Shown piece by piece: positions 44,486 through 53,282 of a stretch of 58,803 nucleotides of DNA. The notes under the pieces were generated by a model. That model saw nothing but the letters and a program-made list of their open reading frames with translations. It was not told the DNA's origin and made no database searches. The DNA comes from an uncultured Planctomycetota bacterium (GTDB taxonomy: Bacteria; Planctomycetota; Planctomycetia; Pirellulales; Thermoguttaceae): contig ONGM01000090.1 in the NCBI GenBank assembly GCA_900317365.1, forward strand, positions 1-58,803, written 5' to 3'. Positions within the stretch are counted from its first letter, which is position 1, and every line of letters starts with the position of its first letter. A program made the translations under genes and the position numbers.

Positions 44486-44738
44486 ACTTTTATCACATTG
44501 CTGCTACGTTCCGTTCTAAACGCCCTTCATTCCACGCGCGTCTCGTTCAATGCGATCCGTTCGTTTCACTTAAACGCCGTCCGCAGTTAAGAAGGGGCTC
44601 GAAAAAGAACCCTCGTCGTTGAGATAAAGCGGGTGATCAAAGTGCAACGACTCAACGAAAACAGGTCGCGTCCGTGAAAAGAACGCGACCTGTTTACTTA
44701 GGGAAAACGAACATTAACTGTCCGCAACAACCTATTGG
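44486..44738. other. Convergent gap between MoxR and symporter genes
   Basis: No gene is seen. The right end holds the terminator of the minus-strand symporter gene (44659-44695); the middle shows nothing I recognise. Confidence 0.4.
44659..44695 (-). terminator. Terminator of the SSS symporter gene
   Basis: A perfect 13-bp stem (44659-44671 with 44683-44695) and an 11-base loop, 44 bases past the symporter stop on the minus strand, ending in a short T/C-rich stretch. Confidence 0.75.
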
Positions 44739-46898
44739 CTAGAAGAGCGTCAAGTCGGAATCCCAGTATTTAATGTACAACAGGATTGTCAAAATAACGA
44801 CGATGATACCGAAGACAACCGCGCCTTTCGAGCCCTTGAGGAAGTCGTTCCATCGTTCCGTCGTCATTTGACGTTCGCTCCTGGCGGTAAGTTGTTTACG
44901 TTGCTCCTCGGTCAGGGATTCGTCTTTAAGAGCTTCGGCAAGTTGCGATTCCAGTTCCGCCGCCGTCGGGAATTCTGGAGACTGTTGCACAAACGCTTCT
45001 TTACGCGGCGCAACAGCGCGAAGGACAAATGCAACTAAAATCAAAATTCCAAAGGTAACGGCCATTCGATTCAGGAAGTCGAGTTCCGGAACGAATCGCG
45101 CAAGGAGGAAATACAGAATCGGGCAACCAAGCAAAGCGACAACGCCATAGCAACTCGGAGCTCTCCTCATCCAGAATCCGACGACAAACGCAGCGAAGAT
45201 TCCAGGGGAAATGTAGCCCTGGAACTCCTGGATCGCGGTAAAGACGCCGCCGTACTTCGGATCCGCCCAAATCGGAGCGACAATGCAACCGATCAAGACA
45301 AAGATCACAACGGCTATACGCCCAACTAGAACGAGGCGCTTTTGTCGAGCGGCTTCACTAAGTTTTGCTAATCCGCCAAACTCATTGTAGATGTCCATCG
45401 TAAAGATCGTTGACGCGGCGTTCAACATAGCGGCGACCGAACTAATAATCGCGCCCAAAAGCGCGGCGAGCATGAAGCCTTTTAAACCGCCCTTCGGAAC
45501 GACGCGCGACATGAGGAGCGGGAACGCAGAGTCAGAATCGACGCCGCTAATCGTCGTGTGTCCTTCGCCGCCGCCGAATTGGATATCTTTCGGCGCAATC
45601 TTTTTCAATTGGGTCAGAGCCAAAAGAAGTTCGTCTTCTTTCGACATACCCTCCCGACCGACTTTCGGAACGGCGACGCCAAGCGCCTTCGCATTGTGTT
45701 GAACCATTTGTTCCGCAGTTTGCGGGTCGAATTTCGCGTAACTACGATCAAATTGGAAAAGCGGTTCGTCAGTACTCGGCGATTCATGATCGAGAGACGA
45801 GAAACGCGCAATTTCGGCCGCAGAGTTCGTCAACGCCGTATTCTTCATATCGCCGGCGTAAAGGTTATACGCGATCATGCCGGGGAAAATGACAATAAAC
45901 GGAATCAAAAGCTTCATAAAGGCGGCAAAGACCAAGCCTTTTTGCCCCTCGCCGAGGGATTTCGCGCCCAACGTTCGTTGGATGATATACTGGTTCAAGC
46001 CCCAGTAATAAAGGTTCGGAATCCAAATCGCAAAGAAAAGCGCCGTAACGGGAAGAACCAAATCCCAACTCGGAAGGTTCATTCGCAGTTTAGGCATATT
46101 GAGAATATTAAAACGTTCCCATGCGCCTGCGCCTGAAAGTTTCTCTGCCGTCTCGGAAATCAAATTCGCGTCAGAAGTCGTGCTCTTCGCAAGTTCGGTC
46201 GGATCGGCGGAGCCGAGCATTTTCAGAGAAAACCAAAGTACAATTCCGCCTGCCACAATTAAAGCAGACCCCTGGAGCAAGTCGGCCCATGCGCAAGCCT
46301 TAAGACCGCCGGCAAAAATGTACAACGCGGCGAAAATTCCGATCAACCAGCAGAAGAATTTCAGATCGAGAGGAATACCGCCGACCTGCATACCGTCAAA
46401 GAAAACCGCATATGCCTTCGCGCCGGCAAAGGTAACGACGGTGATGTTAACGGCGACAAGCATGATCATCATCAAGAGGGACATGATCGTTCGCGCCGAC
46501 TTACTATATCGAGACTCCAGATACTGCGGTATCGTATAAACGCCTGCTTTGAGGAATCGCGGTAAGAAGAAAAACGCCACGATTACCAAAGAAAGCGCCG
46601 CAATCCATTCATAGCTCGCAACGGCAAGACCGATGTAGTTGGCTCCGTTTCCCGACATTCCGACGAACTGCTCGGCTGAAATGTTCGCCGCAATCAGAGA
46701 GAAACCGATGAGCCACCATTTCAGTCCGCGTCCGGCCAGGAAGTACGACTCACTGTCTTCGTCCGATCCGCGACTCATGCCAAATGCGACGAAAATTACC
46801 AACAGTAAAAACGCGAAGAAGACGATCGCGTCGGTAAGATTCCCAAAGGAACTCAGACCGCTACCGGCTTCCGTCGCTGCAAAAAGTAACGACGCCAT
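44739..46898 (-). CDS. Sodium:solute symporter (SSS/SLC5 family)
   Basis: A 719-residue inner-membrane carrier that uses the sodium gradient to bring in a sugar or similar solute. SSS features include AGRGLKWWLIGFSLIAANISAEQFVGMSGNGANYIGLAV, RFLKAGVYTIPQYLESRYS, LKACAWADLLQGSALI, GLNQYIIQRTLGAKSL and FMLAALLGAIISSVAAMLNAASTIFTMDIYN. Between two of the helices is a soluble insert of about 110 residues (about 355-460), longer than usual. The C-terminus has a Glu-rich helix and one final membrane span. Sequence best fits the SGLT side of the family. The FG-GAP protein gene is 77 bases upstream on the same strand. Confidence 0.93.
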   Translation of the reverse strand: MASLLFAATEAGSGLSSFGNLTDAIVFFAFLLLVIFVAFGMSRGSDEDSESYFLAGRGLKWWLIGFSLIAANISAEQFVGMSGNGANYIGLAVASYEWIAALSLVIVAFFFLPRFLKAGVYTIPQYLESRYSKSARTIMSLLMMIMLVAVNITVVTFAGAKAYAVFFDGMQVGGIPLDLKFFCWLIGIFAALYIFAGGLKACAWADLLQGSALIVAGGIVLWFSLKMLGSADPTELAKSTTSDANLISETAEKLSGAGAWERFNILNMPKLRMNLPSWDLVLPVTALFFAIWIPNLYYWGLNQYIIQRTLGAKSLGEGQKGLVFAAFMKLLIPFIVIFPGMIAYNLYAGDMKNTALTNSAAEIARFSSLDHESPSTDEPLFQFDRSYAKFDPQTAEQMVQHNAKALGVAVPKVGREGMSKEDELLLALTQLKKIAPKDIQFGGGEGHTTISGVDSDSAFPLLMSRVVPKGGLKGFMLAALLGAIISSVAAMLNAASTIFTMDIYNEFGGLAKLSEAARQKRLVLVGRIAVVIFVLIGCIVAPIWADPKYGGVFTAIQEFQGYISPGIFAAFVVGFWMRRAPSCYGVVALLGCPILYFLLARFVPELDFLNRMAVTFGILILVAFVLRAVAPRKEAFVQQSPEFPTAAELESQLAEALKDESLTEEQRKQLTARSERQMTTERWNDFLKGSKGAVVFGIIVVILTILLYIKYWDSDLTLF

Positions 46899-46975
46899 GC
46901 TATACCTTATATTCGTTGTATATTAAACGTTATTGACCGCTTCTTAAAATAGAATCGATCAAATGCTCTCACAAG

Positions 46976-48178
46976 TTACTTGCTCAAGAACACGAAGCAA
47001 CCTCTCTTGTTCCCGACTAAAACATCCGGGATGGCGTCGCCGTTAATGTCCTGGGCAACAACCTGGGTTCCGACCCCGGAAGCGTCGTCGATCACGTGCG
47101 GGACAAAGGAGACGGAACCGTTCTCACCACGTTTAGTCTCCCACCAAATAAGGTACGGAGTCGCCCCCGGATCGACGTCGCCTTTGGAACCGTGCGCCCA
47201 CCAACGTTTTCCAGTAACAACGTCCAAAACGCCGTCGCGATTAAAATCGCCGAGCGCCATTGAGTGTAATTGACTCACCTTGGGGAAGAAACCGTCCGCA
47301 GGTTCCGTCGGAATCAGCCATTGCGGTTCAAAGTCAATGGATCCGTCGTCCGCGCGTTTTTGAAGCCAAACGACAAGTCCGTACAAATGGCAATGCCACG
47401 CGGTAAAAACGTCGTTCAAACCGTCGCCGTTAAAGTCCGCGACGAGCATATTGGAAGCGGCGTCGGCAAAGTGAAATTCGTGGAACTTCCAAGGAGAATC
47501 GTCAAAATTCTCAGGTTGCTCCCACCAGCCGTCCATTTCCAAGAGATCGACTCGACCGTCGCCGTTTAAATCGCCGTACCCGTTGCCATGGAAATAACGT
47601 TGGTACTTGGCGTCCTCCGAAGAGACCTTGAAGAAATCCCATTCCTTATCAGATCTTGGGAAACAGAGACCATACCATCCGTCGCGGTTGAAAATAAGTT
47701 CATTTTTACCGTCGCCATTGACGTCTGTCCAAGCCTGCGACTCATTCCCGAGCTGGATCGTAGACGCATGTTGCTTCCAGAGTCCGTCTTCGCCTTTGGG
47801 ATTTTCGTACCAACTTCCGTCGGTGCCCGGGTGAGGACAAATGATAATATCGATCCATCCGTCGCCGTTAATGTCGTCGGCGAAATTGACGAAGGAGTTC
47901 GTATAGCCTTCCGGATCAAAATCGTCGTCGGCTTCCATGAACTTATGCTCTTTTGTGAAATCGGGACCTTCATACCAAACGTGCCCCGAAACAACGTCCA
48001 TTGCGCCGTCTTTATTGAAATCGCCAAAAGCCGCGCCTTCGCTACGGAACTTCGTCGTAAGGACGATCTTTTGCCATTGAATGTCTTTATCTTTGTTTTC
48101 GGCCGCAGAAACCAAGCACGTTCCCACTGCGCACGTCGATAATATCACAGCTAAGAATCGAAAAACCGAACGATTCAT
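46976..48178 (-). CDS. Secreted FG-GAP/VCBS repeat protein
   Basis: A 400-residue exported beta-propeller. The signal peptide is RFLAVILSTCAVGTCLVSA. At least seven calcium-type loops with the pattern D-x-N-x-D-G-x-x-D are visible (DFNKDGAMD, DINGDGWID, DVNGDGKNE, DLNGDGRVD, DFNGDGLND, DFNRDGVLD, DINGDAIPD), each in the turn of a propeller blade with VWYEGP or WWEQP strands. Binding to a glycan or protein partner is likely. It is followed by the sodium symporter gene, which suggests joint expression. Confidence 0.85.
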   Translation of the reverse strand: MNRSVFRFLAVILSTCAVGTCLVSAAENKDKDIQWQKIVLTTKFRSEGAAFGDFNKDGAMDVVSGHVWYEGPDFTKEHKFMEADDDFDPEGYTNSFVNFADDINGDGWIDIIICPHPGTDGSWYENPKGEDGLWKQHASTIQLGNESQAWTDVNGDGKNELIFNRDGWYGLCFPRSDKEWDFFKVSSEDAKYQRYFHGNGYGDLNGDGRVDLLEMDGWWEQPENFDDSPWKFHEFHFADAASNMLVADFNGDGLNDVFTAWHCHLYGLVVWLQKRADDGSIDFEPQWLIPTEPADGFFPKVSQLHSMALGDFNRDGVLDVVTGKRWWAHGSKGDVDPGATPYLIWWETKRGENGSVSFVPHVIDDASGVGTQVVAQDINGDAIPDVLVGNKRGCFVFLSK

Positions 48179-48434
48179 GGCTCTCCTCCCATATCAAGTA
48201 AAACGCCAACGCTAATACGCCAACGTCCAAAAGAGTCTCGAAGAAACAATCTTCGAGAAAACAGTTTGAACAGCGCGCTTTTCATTTCGTGCGCAACCGG
48301 GCTCAGGCAAATTCATCGCCCCAGCGCAAACGCAGTTTATTAAAACAATAAATCGCGGCGTTTTCAAGTGTGGAAGAGAAAAAAAACGAAAGAAGTCGCG
48401 TCTTGCAGGCGGCGTTTATGGAATAACGGAAATA

Positions 48435-49439
48435 TTAACGACGTTCGACTTGGTTTAGAGAACCAGCAACCTGTTCCGTTCGCGCGTGCGCGACGGCGTC
48501 CAATTTATCCCATACTGCGCTTTCAGGCGTTATCGTCCTTCCCTCTTCGATAACGGCAAGGGCGCGAACGTCTTCGCCGCGAGCCAGCAAGACTTCGGCG
48601 AGTTTCACGCGATAATCGGGTTCTTCCGGCGCGTAACGCACGGCGACGGCGTACGCGCCTTCAGATTCAAGATACAGTCCCAACCCGGCGTACGCGCCGC
48701 CAATACCGGCAAAAACCTCCGCCGGCTCGTGATTGGTAGGATACAGTTTTTCCAAACATTGCCATGTGGCGAGCGCGGAATCAAAATCGTTTAGCTCGCC
48801 TTGTAAAACGGCTATTTCTCGTAAAAGTTCTCGATCGTCGATAGAGAAATGCGCGGCGCGTTGAAAGTCGCTCAAAGCTTCGCGCCGCCGTCCCATATGC
48901 CGATAGACCTTACCGCGCAACGCCCAGCCGTCGGAATTCTTCGGCGTCAGATCCACAATTTTATTTGCCCACTGAAGAGCCTCTTGAGATTCGTCGAGCT
49001 CCAAAGACTTCTCGCCTAACGATCGATAAAGCGACGATTCCGCGTCGACGGCGCCATGTTTTTCCGCCGCTTCGCGTAAGACGAGCATCGCCTTTTGACG
49101 TTTGCCTAGTTTCCAAAGCGTCTCGCCGTAATACCTATTCGTTTCAATGTCGCTGTCGTTGAGTCTTAACGCCTGTTCGAATTTTTCTTCCGCCAAACTC
49201 AAGTCGCCGCGCTCGTATGCCACAATCCCCTCGCGACTCAGCGGCAGACTCATCGACGCCCTATTTGTCATCCGATAGAACGGCGCGTTACGACACCCAG
49301 GGAAAAGCCCGACCAACGCGACGACGAGTACAAGCGCAAAGAATGCGATGTGCGCTGCTCGGCTCAATTTGCGTTCGAACATATCGTCTGCGTCCCTGCG
49401 CGCCGTCGATTCGACGACTAAGTTAAATGAGAGAGCCAT
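48435..49439 (-). CDS. TPR-repeat protein, probable membrane-anchored
   Basis: A 334-residue protein with one hydrophobic segment near residues 28-48 (AHIAFFALVLVVALVGLFPGC); the Cys could be a lipidation site (LFPGC), though the box is not ideal. Two starts, 49439 and 49382, are possible. From residue 70 there are about six TPR units: GIVAYERGDLSLAEEKFEQALRLN, RYYGETLWKLGKRQKAMLVL, ALQWANKIVDLTPKNSDGWALRGKVYR, LSDFQRAAHFS, and further units to the end. Scaffold role; partner unknown. Confidence 0.75.
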   Translation of the reverse strand: MALSFNLVVESTARRDADDMFERKLSRAAHIAFFALVLVVALVGLFPGCRNAPFYRMTNRASMSLPLSREGIVAYERGDLSLAEEKFEQALRLNDSDIETNRYYGETLWKLGKRQKAMLVLREAAEKHGAVDAESSLYRSLGEKSLELDESQEALQWANKIVDLTPKNSDGWALRGKVYRHMGRRREALSDFQRAAHFSIDDRELLREIAVLQGELNDFDSALATWQCLEKLYPTNHEPAEVFAGIGGAYAGLGLYLESEGAYAVAVRYAPEEPDYRVKLAEVLLARGEDVRALAVIEEGRTITPESAVWDKLDAVAHARTEQVAGSLNQVERR

Positions 49440-49570
49440 CCTAGCTCGTCAACTAATACAACAACGGGACCACGCTAAGTCCCCTCGGCATCTTAATCAA
49501 AAAAAGGAACAAGCAACAGGTCAAAAATTATCGTCGCTTTGAAAGAGCCTGCGCCGTTATCCTCATTCTC

Positions 49571-50941
49571 CTATAGAGTCTTGCTCCAGTCGTTCCGAAC
49601 GCTTCGCCAAAAAAACTTGAACGCTACGAGCAAGCCCAGCAAAACCACAAGCAAAACAAATCCGCAAACGCCAAGAAACGCGGCAAAGACGAGGTCGTTG
49701 AAAAGCGGCGCAAAATATTCGTTGAAGAAACTGTTATACAAAAGATATATAACGCAACCGAGACTCAAAAATGGACCGTAGGGAATTTCCTTCGTTGTGT
49801 TAAAGCAACGTCGAAATCCACCGTAAACCAACGCTAAAAACGGCGCGACAAAGAACACAACGACAACGCCTTGCCATCCGATAAAACAACCGATAACGCC
49901 GCCAAGTATCACGTCGCCAAACCCCATGGCTTCCATACCAAGTACGAACCCCGCGAGAAGACGAACAAGCCAGATCAAAACGACTCCAACAAAAAGGCCA
50001 AAAAAGCTTGTCGCCAATGAATCGAGATTCGCAACGCTCAAGACGGTTCCGGCGCCTTGAACGCCGTGTCCAAACGCCAAAAGAAGAAGCGTTCCGACTC
50101 CCCAAACGCCGGCAATAATCGGAGTCAGCCCCGACCGTTTAATACGTCGGAAAAAGATCGCGAAGGCGCGGCGAACGCCTAGGCGAAGGTAGAAGCGACG
50201 ATCCAGCAACGCAAAGTTCCACGCCGACCACAGGAAAAAGGTGAAACCGATCGCAAGCCAAATAATCCCGGCGGACGAGCAAGGAGATACTTTTTGACCT
50301 AACGACGTCGCAATCGCCGTCGTAAACGACGTGATTTCCGACGGCTCTTGAAGACTTATCGGCCAATATGTCGGGAAAAAAAGAACGTAGGCGGGAAACA
50401 CTGCGGCCCAAATGAGACCGACAACCGCGCTTGGTATCGTAAAAACGTCGGGAATAATGCAATCGTCCAGATCGACAAGCGAAGCGCCTAAAACAACGCA
50501 CAAGAAGAAGGTCTCGATTCCCCAAATTAGAATCCAACCGTTCGCCAAGGAATCGCGCCAAAAGATCCAGCGACACGCAATGAGCGCGGCAAAGAGTATT
50601 TCCGTGAGAAAAGGGCGAGCCCAAAAAAAGGACGACTCGCATCCATAAGGAACCGATTCTTTGGCGTTAGTCCCTTTAGATTGTTTTCGCGCAAGAAAAG
50701 ACGTTCGCGCAGTAATCAACCAACCGATAATCGGCAGAAACTCCAGCTTCATAGGTCGAAATGGGGAGCCGCTCGGTAGACTCCGTCGTTTCCATGGGGA
50801 GCGAAAACGAACCTCCCACCCCAAACAGTCGGCTAGATAGTTTGAAAAAGCGGCAAGAAGCGCTCCGATGAAAAAAGACGTCAGAAGCAATCCCTGTCTC
50901 ATAAATTCGTTCGAATTAAGAAAACTCACGTCAATCTCCAC
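49571..50941 (-). CDS. Prepilin peptidase (A24 family) with reduced N-terminal half
   Basis: A 456-residue inner-membrane aspartyl protease that cuts type IV prepilin leaders such as that of the DUF1559 protein. The two catalytic aspartates are visible in VDLDDCIIPDVF and MGFGDVILGGVIG. The N-terminal methyltransferase-type half keeps the frame (FFIGALLAAFSNYLADCL, RSPWKRRSLP, FLPIIGWL, ARPFLTEILF) but lacks the usual paired CxxC zinc cysteines. A long loop of about 90 residues between helices (about 195-285) is unusual. It is a single gene in this window; other pilus genes must be elsewhere. Confidence 0.88.
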   Translation of the reverse strand: MEIDVSFLNSNEFMRQGLLLTSFFIGALLAAFSNYLADCLGWEVRFRSPWKRRSLPSGSPFRPMKLEFLPIIGWLITARTSFLARKQSKGTNAKESVPYGCESSFFWARPFLTEILFAALIACRWIFWRDSLANGWILIWGIETFFLCVVLGASLVDLDDCIIPDVFTIPSAVVGLIWAAVFPAYVLFFPTYWPISLQEPSEITSFTTAIATSLGQKVSPCSSAGIIWLAIGFTFFLWSAWNFALLDRRFYLRLGVRRAFAIFFRRIKRSGLTPIIAGVWGVGTLLLLAFGHGVQGAGTVLSVANLDSLATSFFGLFVGVVLIWLVRLLAGFVLGMEAMGFGDVILGGVIGCFIGWQGVVVVFFVAPFLALVYGGFRRCFNTTKEIPYGPFLSLGCVIYLLYNSFFNEYFAPLFNDLVFAAFLGVCGFVLLVVLLGLLVAFKFFWRSVRNDWSKTL

Positions 50942-51015
50942 CGAAAAAGGAGGCGCCGACGACGCGACAATACGCGAGTCAACGCCTTTTAAAATAACTC
51001 ATGGCGCGCGGAGGC

Positions 51016-51909
51016 TTATTTAAGGCTCAACGTTGCAACAATTGAAACATGATCGCTGGCAAAACGTCCGTTCGTATGTTTAACCGGGTTAATCTTGAAC
51101 TTGGCGACGTCAACTTTATCGTTAACGAAAATAAAGTCGATGATTTGCCCATTCTCAGCGGGAACCTTGCCCCAATTGTGGAAAGTGTAAGGTTGAGCGA
51201 TATCGTGCTCTTTCGCCGCGACGTTCGTGTCAACAAGACCGGGAATCCCGTCGAGACCGGCGGTAATCGTTTTGTACGCTTCCGAGTCTTTATTGACGTT
51301 GAAATCGCCGGAGACGACGAACGGCAATTCGCCCTTGTTCGTCAATTCATATTGACGACGGAGAACCAGTTTCGCGCCTTCTTTACGAGCGATCGTTCCG
51401 ACGTGATCGAGGTGCGTATTCGCATAAACGAACTCTTTGCCGGTCGCTTTGCAACGAAATTTTCCCCACGTTACCGTACGATTGCACGCAGCGTCCCAAC
51501 CCTTGCCAGGTTTTTCTGGGGTTTGGCTAATCCAAAACGTGCCGCTGTCGAGGAGTTCGAGCGCTTCCGTCTTATAGAAGATCGCCATGAACTCGCCGGC
51601 CTTTTCCCCGTCGTCGCGCCCGACGCCGATCCATTTGTAACCTTCAAGAGCTTTGTCGAGATAATCCATCTGAACCCAAAGCGCTTCTTGAACGCCTAGA
51701 AGAACCGGGTCGGCTTCTTTAACGACGTCGACAAGCGTCTCCTTGCGTTTGGACCATTCGTTGTCCCCGTCGGCAGTAGTTGCCAAACGGATATTGAAGG
51801 ACATGACTTTGAATTCACCCGTCGATTCGGCGGCTTTCGCGCACGCGCCAAATGCGACGAGAACGCCGAGCGTCAACGCGAAACATTTTGCAAATTTCGA
51901 AACGATCAT
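51016..51909 (-). CDS. Secreted endonuclease/exonuclease/phosphatase-family hydrolase (second copy)
   Basis: A 297-residue exported EEP-fold hydrolase. The chosen start at 51909 (MIVSKFAKCF) gives a signal peptide (ALTLGVLVAFGACAKA); the open frame begins 18 bases earlier. Motifs in order: KVMSFNIRLATTADGDNEW, VLLGVQEALWVQ (metal Glu), VYANTHLDHVG (His), VSGDFNVNKDSEAY (Asp, Asn) and SDHVSIVATL (final Asp-His). The order and W-type region resemble secreted sugar-linked EEP proteins of Bacteroidetes and Planctomycetota. It is more complete in its His motif than the copy at 40235. Confidence 0.9.
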   Translation of the reverse strand: MIVSKFAKCFALTLGVLVAFGACAKAAESTGEFKVMSFNIRLATTADGDNEWSKRKETLVDVVKEADPVLLGVQEALWVQMDYLDKALEGYKWIGVGRDDGEKAGEFMAIFYKTEALELLDSGTFWISQTPEKPGKGWDAACNRTVTWGKFRCKATGKEFVYANTHLDHVGTIARKEGAKLVLRRQYELTNKGELPFVVSGDFNVNKDSEAYKTITAGLDGIPGLVDTNVAAKEHDIAQPYTFHNWGKVPAENGQIIDFIFVNDKVDVAKFKINPVKHTNGRFASDHVSIVATLSLK

Positions 51910-51951
51910 ATTCTCTTCTCGTGTCAATTGCTGATAAAAACCTACATGCGA

Positions 51952-51983
51952 CGCCGTCTCAACAAATGGACGTCGAGACGGCG
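51952..51983. repeat. Inverted repeat between EEP and SGNH genes
   Basis: CGCCGTCTC (51952-51960) pairs perfectly with GAGACGGCG (51975-51983). It lies in the 107-base gap between two minus-strand genes, and no T run follows on either strand, so it may be a weak terminator of the SGNH gene or an RNA-stability element. Confidence 0.4.
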
Positions 51984-52016
51984 ATCACAGGGCTTGATTA
52001 TACAAAGCCCAATACG

Positions 52017-53168
52017 TTATTTCGAGGATTGCGCGCGATTTTTTTCCAAAATAGGTCGAAGCGTTGCCTCAAGCGCGTTGGCCTGGCGAAACATACCCAG
52101 ATCGTTCGGATGCGAACCGTCGACAGTGCCGTCCCAATCCGTATCTTCCCCGAGGAGATTATCGGCTCCGAGGTAGTAAAGATTCGGATCGTTCGCTTTT
52201 AATTCTTCGTAAACCTTTTTGAGTTCGCGTTGATTTCCAACGTTATGCTCGTATTTCGACGGAATGATCCAAGAATTGCCATACCATCGGTCTTCGACCA
52301 AGACGATTGGAACGTCAGGACGAGTTTCGCGCATCTTTTTCAGGAAGGGAACGGCGCGTTCGGCAATCATTTGGGGAGTCATATTGGGCGCGGCGTCGAT
52401 GACGTAAATCTCGGCGTCAAGTTCGGCGAGAAGTTCGGCGACCGCTATTTCCATGTGCGCCGAGCCAGAAAAGCCGAGGTTCACAACGGGAATATCCAAA
52501 CGTCGACCAATCATCGCCGTGTACGCGTTGCCTGGACGAGACGCGCAACCGCCGTGCGCAATCGACGTGCCATAATATACGATCGGCTTGTCGGAGCGCG
52601 GAGAGAGCGCCGTAAACGAAGCGCCTTCCGGAACGCCGATCGAAAGCGCGTCGACGCCGTTGTATAACGGAAGATAGACCATATATTCGCGGAGTTTCTT
52701 TTCCATTCCGGAAACCCACGTCTTCTCTTCCGTTTTCTTCGTCGGCTGAGTTACCGCGACCCAACGCCATTGTTGAGTTTGGTCGTCGAAAGCGTAAAGA
52801 TCGAGTCCGGAAACGCCCGTCGCCGGCATATGCGACATCGACAGACCGCCGCTATAAAGCGTGTAGCGCACTTTAATTTGGTCCGCGTCCGTACGGAATC
52901 GAACGACTTCACCGGCGGAATGTTGAGAAAGATTCCACACAGAGTCTGTTACCTGACCGTGCGCTCGACCGGGAAATCGGGCAAAGTAACGTTCGACGTC
53001 GTTCCAACCTTTATTCTCGACCGGCCATTGAGTCGCGTCGTACCAGGCGAATCCGGACTCGATCGTCGGCTCAACTTGACAGGGTTCTTGTCCCAACGTC
53101 GTGACCGCCGAACTCAAAAGTCCGACAAAAGCGATCACGGCGGATAAATAAATAACCGTTCTCTTCAT
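52017..53168 (-). CDS. Secreted SGNH/GDSL-type hydrolase
   Basis: A 383-residue exported protein. The start at 53168 (MKRTVIYLSAVIAFVGLLSSA) gives a clean signal peptide, unlike the longer frame from 53276. The N-terminal half is a jelly-roll carbohydrate-related domain (AGEVVRFRTDADQIKVRYTLYSG). The catalytic half shows IVYYGTSIAHGG (Ser of GTSI), NLGFSGSAHMEI (Gly-Asn block), VIDAAPNM and the C-terminal DGSHPNDLGM (Asp-His). The family removes acetyl or acyl groups from polysaccharides or lipids; the substrate is not decidable. A terminator of the upstream argS separates it from that gene. Confidence 0.9.
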   Translation of the reverse strand: MKRTVIYLSAVIAFVGLLSSAVTTLGQEPCQVEPTIESGFAWYDATQWPVENKGWNDVERYFARFPGRAHGQVTDSVWNLSQHSAGEVVRFRTDADQIKVRYTLYSGGLSMSHMPATGVSGLDLYAFDDQTQQWRWVAVTQPTKKTEEKTWVSGMEKKLREYMVYLPLYNGVDALSIGVPEGASFTALSPRSDKPIVYYGTSIAHGGCASRPGNAYTAMIGRRLDIPVVNLGFSGSAHMEIAVAELLAELDAEIYVIDAAPNMTPQMIAERAVPFLKKMRETRPDVPIVLVEDRWYGNSWIIPSKYEHNVGNQRELKKVYEELKANDPNLYYLGADNLLGEDTDWDGTVDGSHPNDLGMFRQANALEATLRPILEKNRAQSSK

Positions 53169-53228
53169 CACCAAACTCCCGCCGTAAGACGGCAAACTCC
53201 AAGAAGAATCAAAGAATGCTTCAACGTA

Positions 53229-53264
53229 CAATAAAAGAAACGCCTGCAACAAACGTTGCAAGCG
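53229..53264 (-). terminator. Terminator of argS
   Basis: CGCTTGCAAC pairs with GTTGCAGGCG with one G-T pair (53241-53250 with 53255-53264 on the plus strand), followed on the minus strand by TTTCTTTTATT. It lies 19 bases past the argS stop. Confidence 0.75.
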
Positions 53265-53282
53265 CCTCTTCAACATATATAC

